Below, piece by piece: positions 17,422 through 26,420 of a DNA stretch of 64,000 nucleotides. The notes under the pieces were generated by a model. That model did no database searches, was not told where the DNA came from, and was given only the letters and a program-made list of their open reading frames with translations. The stretch's first letter is position 1. Every line of letters begins with the position of its first letter. This DNA is from Streptomyces sp. 71268 (GTDB taxonomy: Bacteria > Actinomycetota > Actinomycetes > Streptomycetales > Streptomycetaceae). The stretch spans positions 2,635,001-2,699,000 of the forward strand of contig NZ_CP114200.1 in assembly GCF_029392895.1 (NCBI RefSeq), given 5' to 3'. Position numbers and translations under genes: made by a program.

Positions 17422-18408
17422 ATGACAGACCGGTCCGAGTGGTCGCTCAACGCGCCACGCAAGCTGACGTTCGACGCGCCGGTCACCGCGCTCCACGTGC
17501 GCGTCGTCGGCGGCACCGTCAACGTGGTCGGCACCGACACCGGCCCCGCCAGCCTGCACCTCTCCGAGATCGACGGCCCACCGCTGACGGTCAGCCTGGA
17601 CCGAGGCGTGCTGAGCATCGCGTACGAGGACCTGCCCTGGCAGGGCTTCCTCAAGCTGCTGGACCGCAAGGGCTGGCAGCGCGCGGCGCACATCACCCTG
17701 ACCGTGCCCACCGGGACCCGCGCCGAGGTGGGCACCGTGCACGCCACCGCCGTCGTCTCCGGGCTCAGCGGGCGCACCGAGGTGCGGGGCATCTCGGGCG
17801 ACAGCACCCTGGTCGGGCTCACCGGCGAGGTGCGGGCCGACACCGTGTCGGGCAGCGTGGAGGCCCAGTCCCTCGGCGGGCGACTGCGCTTCAACTCCGT
17901 GTCGGGCGAGCTCACCGTCATCGACGGCACCGGTCCGGCCGTCAAGGCCGACTCGATCAGCGGGAACATGGTGCTGGACATCGCCCCCGCCGCCACCCCC
18001 GCCGACCTGCACCTGAACACCGTCTCCGGCGAGATCGCCATCCGCCTGCCGGACCCGGCGAACGTGGCCGTGGATGCCCAGACCACCAGCGGCCAACTCT
18101 CCAACGCCTTCGACGACCTCACGGTGGACGGCAGCCCCTGGAGCGGTCCGTGGGGCGCGTGGGCCTGCCCCGGTGGCGCCGGCGGCAAGATCACGGGAAC
18201 ACTGGGCACGGTGGGCGGGCGGCTGAAGGCCACCAGCATCTCGGGCGCCATCGCCGTCCTGCGCCGCCCGTCGACGGACGAGGGCGCGGCCCCCGACGGG
18301 CCCTCGGCGCCCACGGCGCCGGACGGACCGCCCGAGCCGGCCGTGCCCCGGCAACACGAACCCTCCGACCCTCCCCAGGCCAGCCCGTCCGACAAGAAGG
18401 TCCTCTGA
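17422..18408 (+). CDS. DUF4097 family beta-strand repeat protein
   Basis: A 328-residue protein. ATG at 17422 has GGAGG at -8 and is preferred over an ATG at 17398 that lacks one. The chain consists of short beta strands with repeating polar turns (SGLSGRTEVRGISGDSTLVGLTGEV and the like, about residues 110-210), the right-handed parallel beta repeat typical of DUF4097 proteins. There is no signal peptide or membrane segment, and the C-terminal 45 residues are Pro/Ala/Glu-rich and probably disordered. Its stop overlaps the next start by one base (TGATG), so it is co-translated with the PadR regulator. Such pairs are commonly linked with envelope stress or antimicrobial response, but the role is unproven. 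Confidence 0.85.
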   Translation: MTDRSEWSLNAPRKLTFDAPVTALHVRVVGGTVNVVGTDTGPASLHLSEIDGPPLTVSLDRGVLSIAYEDLPWQGFLKLLDRKGWQRAAHITLTVPTGTRAEVGTVHATAVVSGLSGRTEVRGISGDSTLVGLTGEVRADTVSGSVEAQSLGGRLRFNSVSGELTVIDGTGPAVKADSISGNMVLDIAPAATPADLHLNTVSGEIAIRLPDPANVAVDAQTTSGQLSNAFDDLTVDGSPWSGPWGAWACPGGAGGKITGTLGTVGGRLKATSISGAIAVLRRPSTDEGAAPDGPSAPTAPDGPPEPAVPRQHEPSDPPQASPSDKKVL

Positions 18409-19634
18409 TGCCCCCCGTCTTCGCCCACGGCCGCCTGCGCCTGTACCTGCTCAAGCTGCTGGACGAGGCGCCGCGCCACGGCTACGAGGTCATTCGGCTG
18501 CTCGAAGAGCGCTTCCACGGCCTGTACGCGCCGTCCGCCGGCACCGTCTACCCCCGGCTGGCCAAGTTGGAGGCCGAGGGCCTGGTCACGCACGCCACCG
18601 AGGGCGGCCGCAAGGTCTACTCGCTCACCGACGCCGGCCGCGCCGAACTCTCCGACCGGGGCGGCGAACTGGCCGACCTGGAGCTGGAGATCCGCGAGTC
18701 GGTCGCGGAGTTGGCCGCCGAGATCCGCGAGGACGTACGGGGCTCCGCCAGCGATCTGCGCCGCCAGATGCGCGAGGCCGCCAGCCAGGCCCGGGCGACG
18801 GGCACGGCGCCTCCCTCGGCCGACGGCGGGCCGGGGCACCACGGCGACCAGCGGGTCGGACGGGAGGTCCCACACGGACCGGGGGGCCGGGGCCGTACGG
18901 CGGGCGCGGCCGGCGAGCCGGGGCGCGCGGCGGGCGGCGGTAAGGGCGGCGGGGCCCCGTGGGAGAGCGGACCGTGGGCTGATCCGGAGGCGTGGCGGCA
19001 GGCGCGGGAGGAGTTGCGGCGGGCCAAGGAGGAGTGGAAGGAACAGGCGCGCCGGGCCAAGGAGGAGAGCCGCCGGGCCAAGCAGGACGCCCAGCGCGCC
19101 CGCAGGGAGGCCAAGGACGCCCGGGACTTCGCGCGCGAGGAGGTCGAGCGGATCGCCCACCGGGTGCAGGAGCAGACCCAGGCGCACCTACGGGCCGGGG
19201 ACTGGCAGGGCGCGCTGCGCGAGGGCCTGTCCGAGGTCACCCGGGCCATGACCCGCATGAGCCAGGCCGGCACCGGGCCGACCACCCCCGACCCGTCCCG
19301 TGCCGACACCGGCGCCGAGCCCACGGCTGAGCGCGCGCCCGACCCGTACGCCACGGCCGACGAGTCCCCGGACGCGACGGCCAGCGCCGGGGCGACCGCC
19401 GGGGCCGCTGACGCCACCGTGGGGCCGCTGCCCGACTGGGCCACGGCCGACGACGCCGGCTCCACCAACCCGGCCCGCGACCTGGAACGGCTGCTCGACC
19501 GGTTCCGCGACGGCGTCCGCGACGCCGCCCGCGACCACGGCGTCACCGCCGACCAACTCGCCGCTGTCCGTGCCCAGTTGGCGCACGCGGCGGCCCACGT
19601 GGACGGCGTACTGCGCGCCCGCCCCACGGAGTGA
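18408..19634 (+). CDS. PadR family transcriptional regulator with long C-terminal extension
   Basis: A 408-residue protein whose first 80 residues form a winged helix of the PadR type (LLKLLDEAPRHGYEVIRLLE, then GTVYPRLAKLEAEGLV and GRKVYSLTDAGR). PadR proteins usually have 100-190 residues. Here the C-terminal half adds a Gly/Ala linker (about 130-190), a strongly basic coiled-coil stretch of repeated RRAKEE/RRAKQDAQRARREAKD type (about 205-260), a Thr/Ala/Pro-rich linker, and a final helical domain (about 355-405). The ATG overlaps the DUF4097 stop by one base. It probably represses its own operon through the CGATATATCG operator upstream. The function of the extension is unknown. Confidence 0.85.
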   Translation: MPPVFAHGRLRLYLLKLLDEAPRHGYEVIRLLEERFHGLYAPSAGTVYPRLAKLEAEGLVTHATEGGRKVYSLTDAGRAELSDRGGELADLELEIRESVAELAAEIREDVRGSASDLRRQMREAASQARATGTAPPSADGGPGHHGDQRVGREVPHGPGGRGRTAGAAGEPGRAAGGGKGGGAPWESGPWADPEAWRQAREELRRAKEEWKEQARRAKEESRRAKQDAQRARREAKDARDFAREEVERIAHRVQEQTQAHLRAGDWQGALREGLSEVTRAMTRMSQAGTGPTTPDPSRADTGAEPTAERAPDPYATADESPDATASAGATAGAADATVGPLPDWATADDAGSTNPARDLERLLDRFRDGVRDAARDHGVTADQLAAVRAQLAHAAAHVDGVLRARPTE

Positions 19635-19775
19635 GGCCGACCGGGCCCGCGATCGAGCGCCGGGGGCGTTCGGTCGCGGGCCCGGTGGCGACGCGGTGGC
19701 CTGGAGCGCACGACGGGGCGGGGAGGTGGCTGGGCGACGGGGGCTCGGGGCGGCGTTGGGGGGCTCGGGAGGGCG

Positions 19776-19803
19776 TTGACTTCAACCAAGGTTGAGGTAC
19801 CAG
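19776..19803 (+). promoter_or_regulatory. MerR-type promoter before the ABM gene
   Basis: TTGACT at 19776-19781 is followed at once by the inverted repeat TCAACC-AA-GGTTGA (19782-19795) and then by a -10-like TACCAG. A dyad placed between -35 and -10 is the layout recognised by MerR-family activators. No MerR gene is in this window. Confidence 0.65.
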
Positions 19804-19861
19804 AGTCGGGGGCGCGGGCGATCGACGAGCCCGCGCCACACGACTCGCCAAGGAGCACGCC

Positions 19862-20548
19862 ATGGTCACGCCGTTCCACCCCGTCACCCTGCCCGACATC
19901 ACCCGCCCCGACGCCGGAACCATCCTGGCCAGCCGCTGGGTGGTCAGCGACCCCGCACACCAGCGACCAGCCGCCGACTCCGTCATCGACTCCTGGGAGC
20001 AGTTGGACCGCCCCGACGCCATGCTGACCCTGACCACCTACCTCAGCACCGACGGCGGACACGTCCTCAACTACGCCCAGTGGACCAACGACGAAGACCA
20101 CCACACCTTCGTACGCACCCAACGCCCCGCCCTCATCCGCGCCATCGACGAGGAACTGCCCGGCATCGAACGCCCCGGCCTGACCCGCTACCGACTCCAC
20201 GACAGCTACCGCGCCCCGACCGGCGGGGCCGAGGTCGGCGCCGTCGTGACGGTCAAGTTCGAGACGGACGGGCTCGACGCCCAGCGTCGCCTCGCCGACA
20301 CGGTGATCGCCGGCCTGCGCGAGCACCCGGTGCCGGGCATGGTCGCGGCCCACTTCCACCTCAGTACGGACGGCACGGAGGTACTGAACTACGCGGAGTG
20401 GACGACGCTCGACGCCTGGCGCGCGTTCACCCGGGGCGGTACGTCGCGTGCGTTGGCTGAGACCATCGCCGCGCTGCCCGGCGTCCGGCCGCTCGGGCTC
20501 ACGCCGTACCTCCCGTACCGCGGCGTGGTGAACGTTCCGGCACCGTGA
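19862..20548 (+). CDS. Protein with two antibiotic biosynthesis monooxygenase (ABM)-like domains
   Basis: A 228-residue protein with ATG at 19862 and AAGGAG at -9. It contains two similar halves of about 100 residues, each with a ferredoxin-like ABM pattern: TLTTYLSTDGGHVLNYAQW (about 57-75) and AHFHLSTDGTEVLNYAEW (about 161-178). The repeated STDG-x-VLNYA-x-W block makes an internal duplication clear. ABM proteins act as cofactor-free oxygenases of quinols or as heme-binding proteins. The upstream MerR-type promoter suggests induction by a small molecule. No polyketide cluster is adjacent, so a detoxification or redox role is more likely than a biosynthetic one. Confidence 0.8.
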   Translation: MVTPFHPVTLPDITRPDAGTILASRWVVSDPAHQRPAADSVIDSWEQLDRPDAMLTLTTYLSTDGGHVLNYAQWTNDEDHHTFVRTQRPALIRAIDEELPGIERPGLTRYRLHDSYRAPTGGAEVGAVVTVKFETDGLDAQRRLADTVIAGLREHPVPGMVAAHFHLSTDGTEVLNYAEWTTLDAWRAFTRGGTSRALAETIAALPGVRPLGLTPYLPYRGVVNVPAP

Positions 20549-20588
20549 GGCATCGCGTGCCGCGCGGACGGCGGCGGGCGGCGGGCCG

Positions 20589-21110
20589 TCAGGAGCGGGC
20601 CGTGCCGCCGGGCACGGGGGCCGGCTTCATGCGGACGGCGGCCCGCTGGTCGCGCCGGTATATAAACCAGAAGGCTCCGGCCACGCCGACGCACGCCGCG
20701 CACAGCCCCACCGGAATCCACACCTGGAGGCTCAGCCGGGTCTGCGAGGCGTAGGCCCAGCCCCGGCCGGCGAACACCGTGTCGCCCTTGGCCACCTCCG
20801 GGCCGTGGATGTCGCCCATGCTGGTGCGCCCGTCAGCGAACTGCCACTCCCCCTCGCAGTGCTCGGGCTCCGTGCCGAGGCCGCCGCCCTCCGCGCAGCG
20901 CGCGACCGTCCGTACGGTGGCGTCCTCGCCCGTGGCCAGTTGCTGGGCCTGTCGCCCGACGAAGAGGCCGACGACGCAGACGACGGCGAGCAGCAGCCCG
21001 ATCGCGGACAGTAGCCCCCGCACGCCGCCGCGCTCCGCCGACCTCACGTGAGTTGGCCGCTCCGTATCCGGCGACGTACGCCTCACCCGTCTCCGTGTCT
21101 CGCTCAGCAC
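20589..21110 (-). CDS. Hypothetical membrane protein, two predicted helices
   Basis: A 173-residue protein with GTG at 21110 and a GGGGGG Shine-Dalgarno sequence. The N-terminal 35 residues are basic (RRRVRRT), then a first membrane helix (LLSAIGLLLAVVCVVGLFVG, about residues 36-55), an external domain of about 75 residues with two Cys (ARCAEGG and EHCEGEW) that could form a disulfide, and a second helix (VWIPVGLCAACVGVAGAFWFIY, about 130-151) before a basic tail. The layout resembles DUF3592-type proteins, but I am not sure of the family. It is convergent with the ABM gene. Confidence 0.65.
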   Translation of the reverse strand: MLSETRRRVRRTSPDTERPTHVRSAERGGVRGLLSAIGLLLAVVCVVGLFVGRQAQQLATGEDATVRTVARCAEGGGLGTEPEHCEGEWQFADGRTSMGDIHGPEVAKGDTVFAGRGWAYASQTRLSLQVWIPVGLCAACVGVAGAFWFIYRRDQRAAVRMKPAPVPGGTARS

Positions 21111-21266
21111 CGCACACCCCCCTACGTACCGTACCCGCGGCGCCCATACCCGGCGAGAGCCGGCGAACACGCCGGCTGGCGCCGGGCGGCGGCGCCACCG
21201 GGTCGGCGGCCGGTCACCCGGGCGCACGCCCCGGCGCGCGACGGGCGGCGAGTGGACCGGCGCCGC

Positions 21267-22685
21267 TCACTCCGCCGCACGCAGCGCGTCGGAGGTGACC
21301 ACGCGCAGGAACACCGGGACGGTGGCCACGACGGTCGCCGCGAAGACGAGGAACGCCCACCGCACGCCGCACCACTCGGCCAGCACGCCCATCAACCCGG
21401 CCCCCACCGGCAGCGCGCCCCAGCTCAGCAGCCTGGCCACACCGCTGTAGCGGCCCATCATGGCCTCGGGCACCAGGTTCTGCGCGATGAGACGGGCGTT
21501 GACGGTCCACAGCGTGCCGCCCATCCCGCCGACGAACGCGGACAGGGCGACGGCCCACAACTGTGTGGTGAGCGCGGGCACGGCCATCATCGCGAGGGTG
21601 CCCAGCAGGTCGGCGAACATCGCCCAGCGGCGGCCGAGCAGCCGGTTCACCCAGGTCGCCGTGGTCGCGCCGGCGAGCCCGCCCACGCCGAGCGCGCTCA
21701 GCACGATGCCGTACTCGTCGGCCGACAGGCCCATGGTCCGCGTCGCCACCAGCGGCATCAGCGCGAGCCAGGCGCCCCAACTCGCGCACAGCACGGTGAG
21801 GATCAGCGCCATGGTGCGCAACAGCCGCTGGCCCCACAGGTGCCGCAGCCCCTCGGCGATCTGCGCGTGCACGGCGGCGGCCGGGGCCTTGGACCGGTCG
21901 CCGCCGTCCAACGGGTCGGCGGGCGCGGCGGTGGCGGTGGCGGGCGCGCCGGTGGCAGTGGTGGCGGGCGCGCCGGCGTGCGCGGCGGTCCCGGGCGCGC
22001 TCCGCGCGGCCCGGAAGCGGCCGGTGAGCAGCAACAAAACCAGGCTGGCCGCGAGGTAGGTGACCCAGGTGGCGCCGAGCGCCACGCCGGTGCCCGCGGC
22101 GACGAGCAGGCCGCCCACGAAGGGGCCGCAGAACTCGTTGGCGACCGTCTCCGTCCCGGTGATCAGCGCGTTGGCGCGCTCGCGCGCCGGGCGCGGCACC
22201 ACGGCCGGTATCAGGGCCGCCGCCGAGGTCAGCGCGATCACCTCGGCGACCCCGAGCACGAGGCCGGCCAGCGCGAGCCCCCAGAGCGTGATGCCGCCCG
22301 CCGCGAGGGCCAGCAGCAGCCCGCCGACGGCCAGCATGCGCATGCCGTCCGCCAGCCACAGCAGCCGGCGGCGGTCGGCCCGGTCGACCAGCACCCCGAC
22401 GTGCAGCGCCACCAGCAACCAGGGCGCCGTCAGGGTGAGCGAGACGAGCGAGACATGCGCCGGTGACGTGGTGAGGTGGGCCGCCATCAGCGGCAGCGCG
22501 ATCTTCGTGACCCCGTCCGCGAGGTTGGTGATCGCGGTGAAGACCAGCAGCACCGCGGTGTTCCGCGAGCGCGGCCGCGCCGCCCCGGCCGCCTCCCCCG
22601 CCCGCGTCGCCCCTGGCCGCGCGGCGGTCGCGGACGCGGACACCGTCGCGGCGGCACCGCTCGTGGTCGCGGCATCAACACTCAT
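21267..22685 (-). CDS. MFS transporter, enterobactin-exporter (MFS_3) type
   Basis: A 472-residue major facilitator. ATG at 22685 has GGAGGGGG about 9 nt upstream and is preferred over an earlier ATG at 22706. The first 40 residues are an Ala/Thr-rich hydrophilic leader. Twelve hydrophobic segments follow, with the loop 2-3 signature VDRADRRRLLWLAD and a central Ala/Thr-rich loop (about 215-270) between helices 6 and 7. Proteins of this branch export siderophores, macrolides or other drugs. It is divergent from a CGNR-family gene with a palindromic operator between them, which is the usual setting of a regulated efflux pump. Confidence 0.88.
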   Translation of the reverse strand: MSVDAATTSGAAATVSASATAARPGATRAGEAAGAARPRSRNTAVLLVFTAITNLADGVTKIALPLMAAHLTTSPAHVSLVSLTLTAPWLLVALHVGVLVDRADRRRLLWLADGMRMLAVGGLLLALAAGGITLWGLALAGLVLGVAEVIALTSAAALIPAVVPRPARERANALITGTETVANEFCGPFVGGLLVAAGTGVALGATWVTYLAASLVLLLLTGRFRAARSAPGTAAHAGAPATTATGAPATATAAPADPLDGGDRSKAPAAAVHAQIAEGLRHLWGQRLLRTMALILTVLCASWGAWLALMPLVATRTMGLSADEYGIVLSALGVGGLAGATTATWVNRLLGRRWAMFADLLGTLAMMAVPALTTQLWAVALSAFVGGMGGTLWTVNARLIAQNLVPEAMMGRYSGVARLLSWGALPVGAGLMGVLAEWCGVRWAFLVFAATVVATVPVFLRVVTSDALRAAE

Positions 22686-22835
22686 CGAACCGTCCCCCTC
22701 CATCACGTTTCCCTCGCCGACGGCGGTCCGGCGGGCCGCCCCGGGCTACACCGAGGGCCCACCAGCCCGCCGTAACCGGCTATCGCCTTTGACTGGTTAA
22801 CGGGACGGAGCCTGACACGACCCACGAGCGCCGTC

Positions 22836-22859
22836 AACCGGTCAAGCGCTTGACCGGTT
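22836..22859. promoter_or_regulatory. Perfect 24-bp palindrome, operator candidate for MFS/CGNR pair
   Basis: AACCGGTCAAGC and GCTTGACCGGTT at 22836-22859 form a perfect dyad in the 258-bp divergent spacer. A degenerate half-site GACTGGTTAA lies at 22791-22800, closer to the MFS start. The symmetry and position suggest a binding site for the CGNR protein itself or another dimeric regulator. Confidence 0.75.
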
Positions 22860-22943
22860 AGCCTTTGGGAGCGAGGTTGGAAGGGACAGGCGACGGAGCG
22901 CGGCGGGTGGCGGCGCGCGGTCGGCGCGCGAGGGAGGTGGCAC

Positions 22944-23651
22944 GTGTACGAGGAACCGGCGACGGCCCGGCTCGTCGAGGCGTTCGCGAACACGGTCGAC
23001 GTGGAGCTGGGCACCGACGACCTGAGCACCCCGGACCAGCTCACCGACTGGCTGGTCGGGCAGCACCTGTTGGCGCGCCCGCACCACGCCGGCCCCGACG
23101 ACCTCGCGCTCGCCCTGCGGCTGCGCGGCGGGCTGCGCGAACGGCTCGGCGTACCGGTGGGCGACCAGCCCGCCGCCGCGCTGCTCGCCGACGCGGATCT
23201 GGCCCTGCGCGAGCTGCCGCTGCTCGCCACCGTGGGCGGAGCGCCCCCGGCCGCCGATCCCACGGCAACCACCGCCACCGGGCCAACGCAGGACGCCGCG
23301 CCAGCGCACGACGCCGACCCCGCGGCGGGCGTGGGAGCCGAGTCCGCCGCAGCGGAGACAGCGGCCGGGGGCGCGGGCGTGGGCCTGGCGCTGGTCCCCG
23401 CTCCCGGGTTGCCGCCGGTCCGGCGAGGGCTGGCCGCCGTGGCCGTCGCCTGGAGCGAGTTGGTGCTCGCCGGCGACGCCGCGCGCCTCAAGCGCTGCGC
23501 GGAACACGAGTGCGCGTGGGTCTTCTGGGACGTGTCCAAGAACCGCAGCCGACGCTGGTGCTCCATGCGCGTCTGTGGCAACCGCAACAAGGCCCGCCGC
23601 TTCGCAGCCAAGCGCGCCGTCGCCTCCTCGGCCACGACACGCCCGAACTGA
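22944..23651 (+). CDS. CGNR zinc finger (ABATE-like) regulator
   Basis: A 235-residue protein with GTG at 22944 and GGGAGG at -8. The N-terminal 85 residues form the stress-induced ABATE-like domain, with VEAFANTVDVE near the start. A long Ala/Thr/Gly-rich linker (about 92-150) is followed by a helix (about 155-175) and the C-terminal zinc finger (about 178-222) with four Cys: CAEHEC, then RRWCSMRVCGNRNKARR, which contains the CGNR motif exactly. Proteins of this family are thought to be transcription factors. It lies opposite the MFS gene across a 24-bp palindrome and probably controls it. Confidence 0.88.
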   Translation: MYEEPATARLVEAFANTVDVELGTDDLSTPDQLTDWLVGQHLLARPHHAGPDDLALALRLRGGLRERLGVPVGDQPAAALLADADLALRELPLLATVGGAPPAADPTATTATGPTQDAAPAHDADPAAGVGAESAAAETAAGGAGVGLALVPAPGLPPVRRGLAAVAVAWSELVLAGDAARLKRCAEHECAWVFWDVSKNRSRRWCSMRVCGNRNKARRFAAKRAVASSATTRPN

Positions 23652-24168
23652 CCGCGCTCCAGCAAAATGTGACGCGCACTCACATCGCCTTGCCGGCCCG
23701 GACCGTACTCCCCGCGGAGTAGGTACATGACATGGCCGGTCGCGCCCCTTCCGCAACCTCCTTCGCCTCGCAGGCCGGGCACCGCCCGGCGTCCGCCACG
23801 GCCCCGCCCCGCGACCGGCGCCGGCCCCGTTCGCCGCCCCGCGCCCGGCGGTTGACCTGCCGGTATGGCCGACCGGGCGATACGGCACCACCCCGGCCGG
23901 CCGGCGCCGGCCCGGGTCGGACGCCGCGTGGAGGGGCGGCGTCCGGTGGGCCGGGCCGGGCCGGCACGCGCGGGCCCCGGGCGGGCGGTCCGCCATCCGC
24001 TCGCCGCCGGACCCGTCGTGCGCTCCGCAGGGCTGACTACGCCCGCCTTACGGAGGAGGCGTATCTCCGCCCTGGGCGGGTCGTGCGTGCGTCGCCCGTG
24101 AGATGTACTGGGAGGTCTACTGGCCGTGCCGCATCGTGCGGCGCGCACGACGCGGAAGAGGGAACCGT
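23652..24168. other. Intergenic region without recognised gene
   Basis: This 517-bp stretch is C/G-rich. Frames exist on both strands but none has a good start, Shine-Dalgarno sequence or known pattern. A short hairpin GCCGCA-TCG-TGCGGC at about 24128-24142 sits just before the next gene. The promoter of the acetyltransferase should lie in the right part. Confidence 0.45.
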
Positions 24169-25302
24169 ATGTCCTTGCCCGCCGCCATCACGGTGGAATT
24201 CGACTCCGCCGCCGGCGCCGACGAGTTGCTCGCGCAGGAGCTGGCCGACCTCGTGGACCCGCACCGGAGCCAGGAGTGGCCACCGGCCTCCAGGACGGCG
24301 CGACGACCGGCCCGGGTGGAGTCCCCACCGGCGATCGCGCGGGCGGACTCGGCCCGGGCCGACGCGTTCGCCTGCCGGGGCGTGGTGATCGTCCGTGGTG
24401 GGCGCGAACTCCTGGGCTGGGGACGGCTGTTACAGCCACCGGGCGAGTCGGCGGCGGTGGTCTTCGACCACACCCTGGCCACCGGAGTACGCAGACGACT
24501 GGCCCCCGGGCGCTACGGGACGCGCGAGGAGACCCCGGAACCCCCCCGCGCGGTCGAGCTGGTGACGCTGCTGCTGCGGCACGCCGCCGCCCGGGCCAAG
24601 GAGCTGGGCTTCGCCACCATCAACTGGAGCGGCCCCGACACCGGCCCCGCGGGGCGCGCCGCCGACGCGCTGGGGGCCCGCGTCGACGGGGAACTGGGCC
24701 GGCACTGGACGGTGCCCGACCTCAAGGCGTGGGCCCCGCCGTCCGGCCTGCCGCCGGCACTCCTGCGCGAGACCCCGCGCCCCTTTCCGCCGGGCCCGCA
24801 CCCGGCCGTCGAGGCGTACGTCCGCCTGTACAACACCGTGCACGCCCAGCACGACCGCCGGTCCGGCCAGGTCCCCCCCGACCTCGTCGACGCCCTGCCG
24901 GAGCTGGAAGGGTCGGGCGGCGTGGCGGCGCGGTCCTGTCCCGGCGAACACGCGGTGCCCGAGCCGCCCTGGGACGCCGCCGGCGTCGACGCGTACCTGG
25001 CGCACCGCGCGCCGCAGGGCCACGTGCTCGACCTGCTCGGCGCCGACGGCTCGCTCACCGCCCAGTTCGCCGCCGACCTCATCGACGGTCGGGCCCTGCT
25101 GGAGGTCACCGCGCCGCTCGACACCTCACCGACCGAACTCGCCGCCGGCATCGCCGGGCTGATAGCCCACCTGCGCACCGCCAGCGCGGACGCGGCCGAC
25201 CTCGACATCCGCGAGATAGCCGACCCGCCGCTGCGCCGCGCCGCGGAACTGCTCGGGGCGCGCATCACCAGCCGCTGGCAGGCGTACGCGCTGACGCTCT
25301 GA
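24169..25302 (+). CDS. Acetyltransferase-like protein, tandem GNAT fold
   Basis: A 377-residue protein. ATG at 24169 has AGAGGGA at -8. The chain reads as two halves of GNAT type: the first with the FACRGVVIVRGGRELLGWGRLL strands and a LLRHAAARAKELGFATINW helix-strand pair (about 65-160), the second (about 265-375) ending in LRRAAELLGARITSRWQAYAL, which matches the end of a GNAT domain. The middle part HPAVEAYVRLYNTVHAQH is typical of mycothiol-synthase-like tandem GNAT proteins of actinobacteria. The acetyl-CoA loop is poorly conserved in both halves, so activity and substrate are open. Confidence 0.65.
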   Translation: MSLPAAITVEFDSAAGADELLAQELADLVDPHRSQEWPPASRTARRPARVESPPAIARADSARADAFACRGVVIVRGGRELLGWGRLLQPPGESAAVVFDHTLATGVRRRLAPGRYGTREETPEPPRAVELVTLLLRHAAARAKELGFATINWSGPDTGPAGRAADALGARVDGELGRHWTVPDLKAWAPPSGLPPALLRETPRPFPPGPHPAVEAYVRLYNTVHAQHDRRSGQVPPDLVDALPELEGSGGVAARSCPGEHAVPEPPWDAAGVDAYLAHRAPQGHVLDLLGADGSLTAQFAADLIDGRALLEVTAPLDTSPTELAAGIAGLIAHLRTASADAADLDIREIADPPLRRAAELLGARITSRWQAYALTL

Positions 25303-25457
25303 GGACGGGAACACGGGTGGTCCGGGGCCGCGCACCGCTCGGGCGGCCCCCACTCCCCCACCCCCGCCGTCCGTACGGAACGGTGAGGGAAGGTCGCACG
25401 CGGCTCCGCCCGACGCGCGCGCACGGCGGGCAGTGGCCCCAAGCCCGTCAGGTCATG

Positions 25458-26420
25458 TCACACCGTCAGGACGACCTTGCCGAACAGGTCGCCCTCCGCC
25501 ATCTTCGCGAAGCCCTCGCGGGCCCGGTCCAGCGGGAGCACGGTGTCGATCACCGGGCGCACGCCGGTGGCCGCGCAGAAGTTCAGCAAGCCCTCCAACT
25601 CGTCCTTGGTGCCCATGGTCGAGCCGACCACCTTCAGCTCCAGGAAGAAGATGCGGTTCAACTCCGCGGCCTTGGGGCTCGGGCCCGAGGTGGCGCCGGA
25701 GATGACCAGGGTGCCGCCCGGCCGCAGCGACTTGACCGAGTGCGACCAGGTCGCCGCGCCCACCGTCTCGATCACGGCGTCCACCCGCTGCGGCAGCCGG
25801 GCGCCCGGCTCGACGGCCGCCACCGCCCCCAGCTCCATCGCCCGCGCGCGCTTGGCCTCGTCCCGGCTCGTCGCGTACACCCGCAGCCCGGCCGCCTTCG
25901 CCAGCACGATCGCCGCGGTCGCCACGCCCCCGCCGGCGCCCTGCACCAGCACGGAGTCGCCCGGGCGCACGCCGGCGTTGGTGAACAGCATGCGGTACGC
26001 GGTGAGCCACGCCGTCGGCAGGCAGGCGGCCTCCTCGAAGGACAGCTCCTTCGGCTTGCGCAGCACGTTCCACTCCGGCACCGCGACGCGCTCGGCGAAG
26101 GTGCCCTGGTAGCGCTCGGTGAGGATGGAGCGGGGCTCGTGCGCGCCGACGCCGTGTCCGCTCTGACCGATGACCGAGTGCAGCACGACCTCGTTGCCCT
26201 CGGCGTCGACGCCGGCCGCGTCGCAGCCGAGGATCATCGGCAGGCTCTCCTCGCCGAGCCCCACGCCGCGCAGCGACCACAGGTCGTGGTGGTTCAGCGA
26301 CGCGGCCTTGACGCTGACGGTGGTCCAGCCGGCCCGGTCGGTGGGCTCGGGGCGGTCCCCCAACTCCAGTCCGGACAGCGGCTGGTCAGGGTCGATGCGA
26401 GCGGCGTAGGCAGCGAACAT
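25458..26420 (-). CDS. Zinc-binding alcohol dehydrogenase family (quinone oxidoreductase type)
   Basis: A 320-residue medium-chain dehydrogenase/reductase. It has the GroES-like N-terminal part (ASLNHHDLWSLRG, residues 40-52) and the Rossmann nucleotide site VQGAGGGVATAAI (about 158-170). The SRDEAKRARAMELGA segment after beta-2 suggests NADPH. The LPTAWLTAYRML helix of the family is also present. The Cys/His ligands of the catalytic zinc are absent or displaced, as in quinone oxidoreductase relatives. It lies upstream of malic enzyme on the same strand, but a terminator-like hairpin and 262 bp separate them. Confidence 0.9.
   Translation of the reverse strand: MFAAYAARIDPDQPLSGLELGDRPEPTDRAGWTTVSVKAASLNHHDLWSLRGVGLGEESLPMILGCDAAGVDAEGNEVVLHSVIGQSGHGVGAHEPRSILTERYQGTFAERVAVPEWNVLRKPKELSFEEAACLPTAWLTAYRMLFTNAGVRPGDSVLVQGAGGGVATAAIVLAKAAGLRVYATSRDEAKRARAMELGAVAAVEPGARLPQRVDAVIETVGAATWSHSVKSLRPGGTLVISGATSGPSPKAAELNRIFFLELKVVGSTMGTKDELEGLLNFCAATGVRPVIDTVLPLDRAREGFAKMAEGDLFGKVVLTV

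Noticed and set aside
22703..24148. 481-codon minus-strand frame through the CGNR gene and the 23.7-24.1 kb spacer
   Set aside because: The part over the CGNR gene is antisense, and the rest has no motif or start site.
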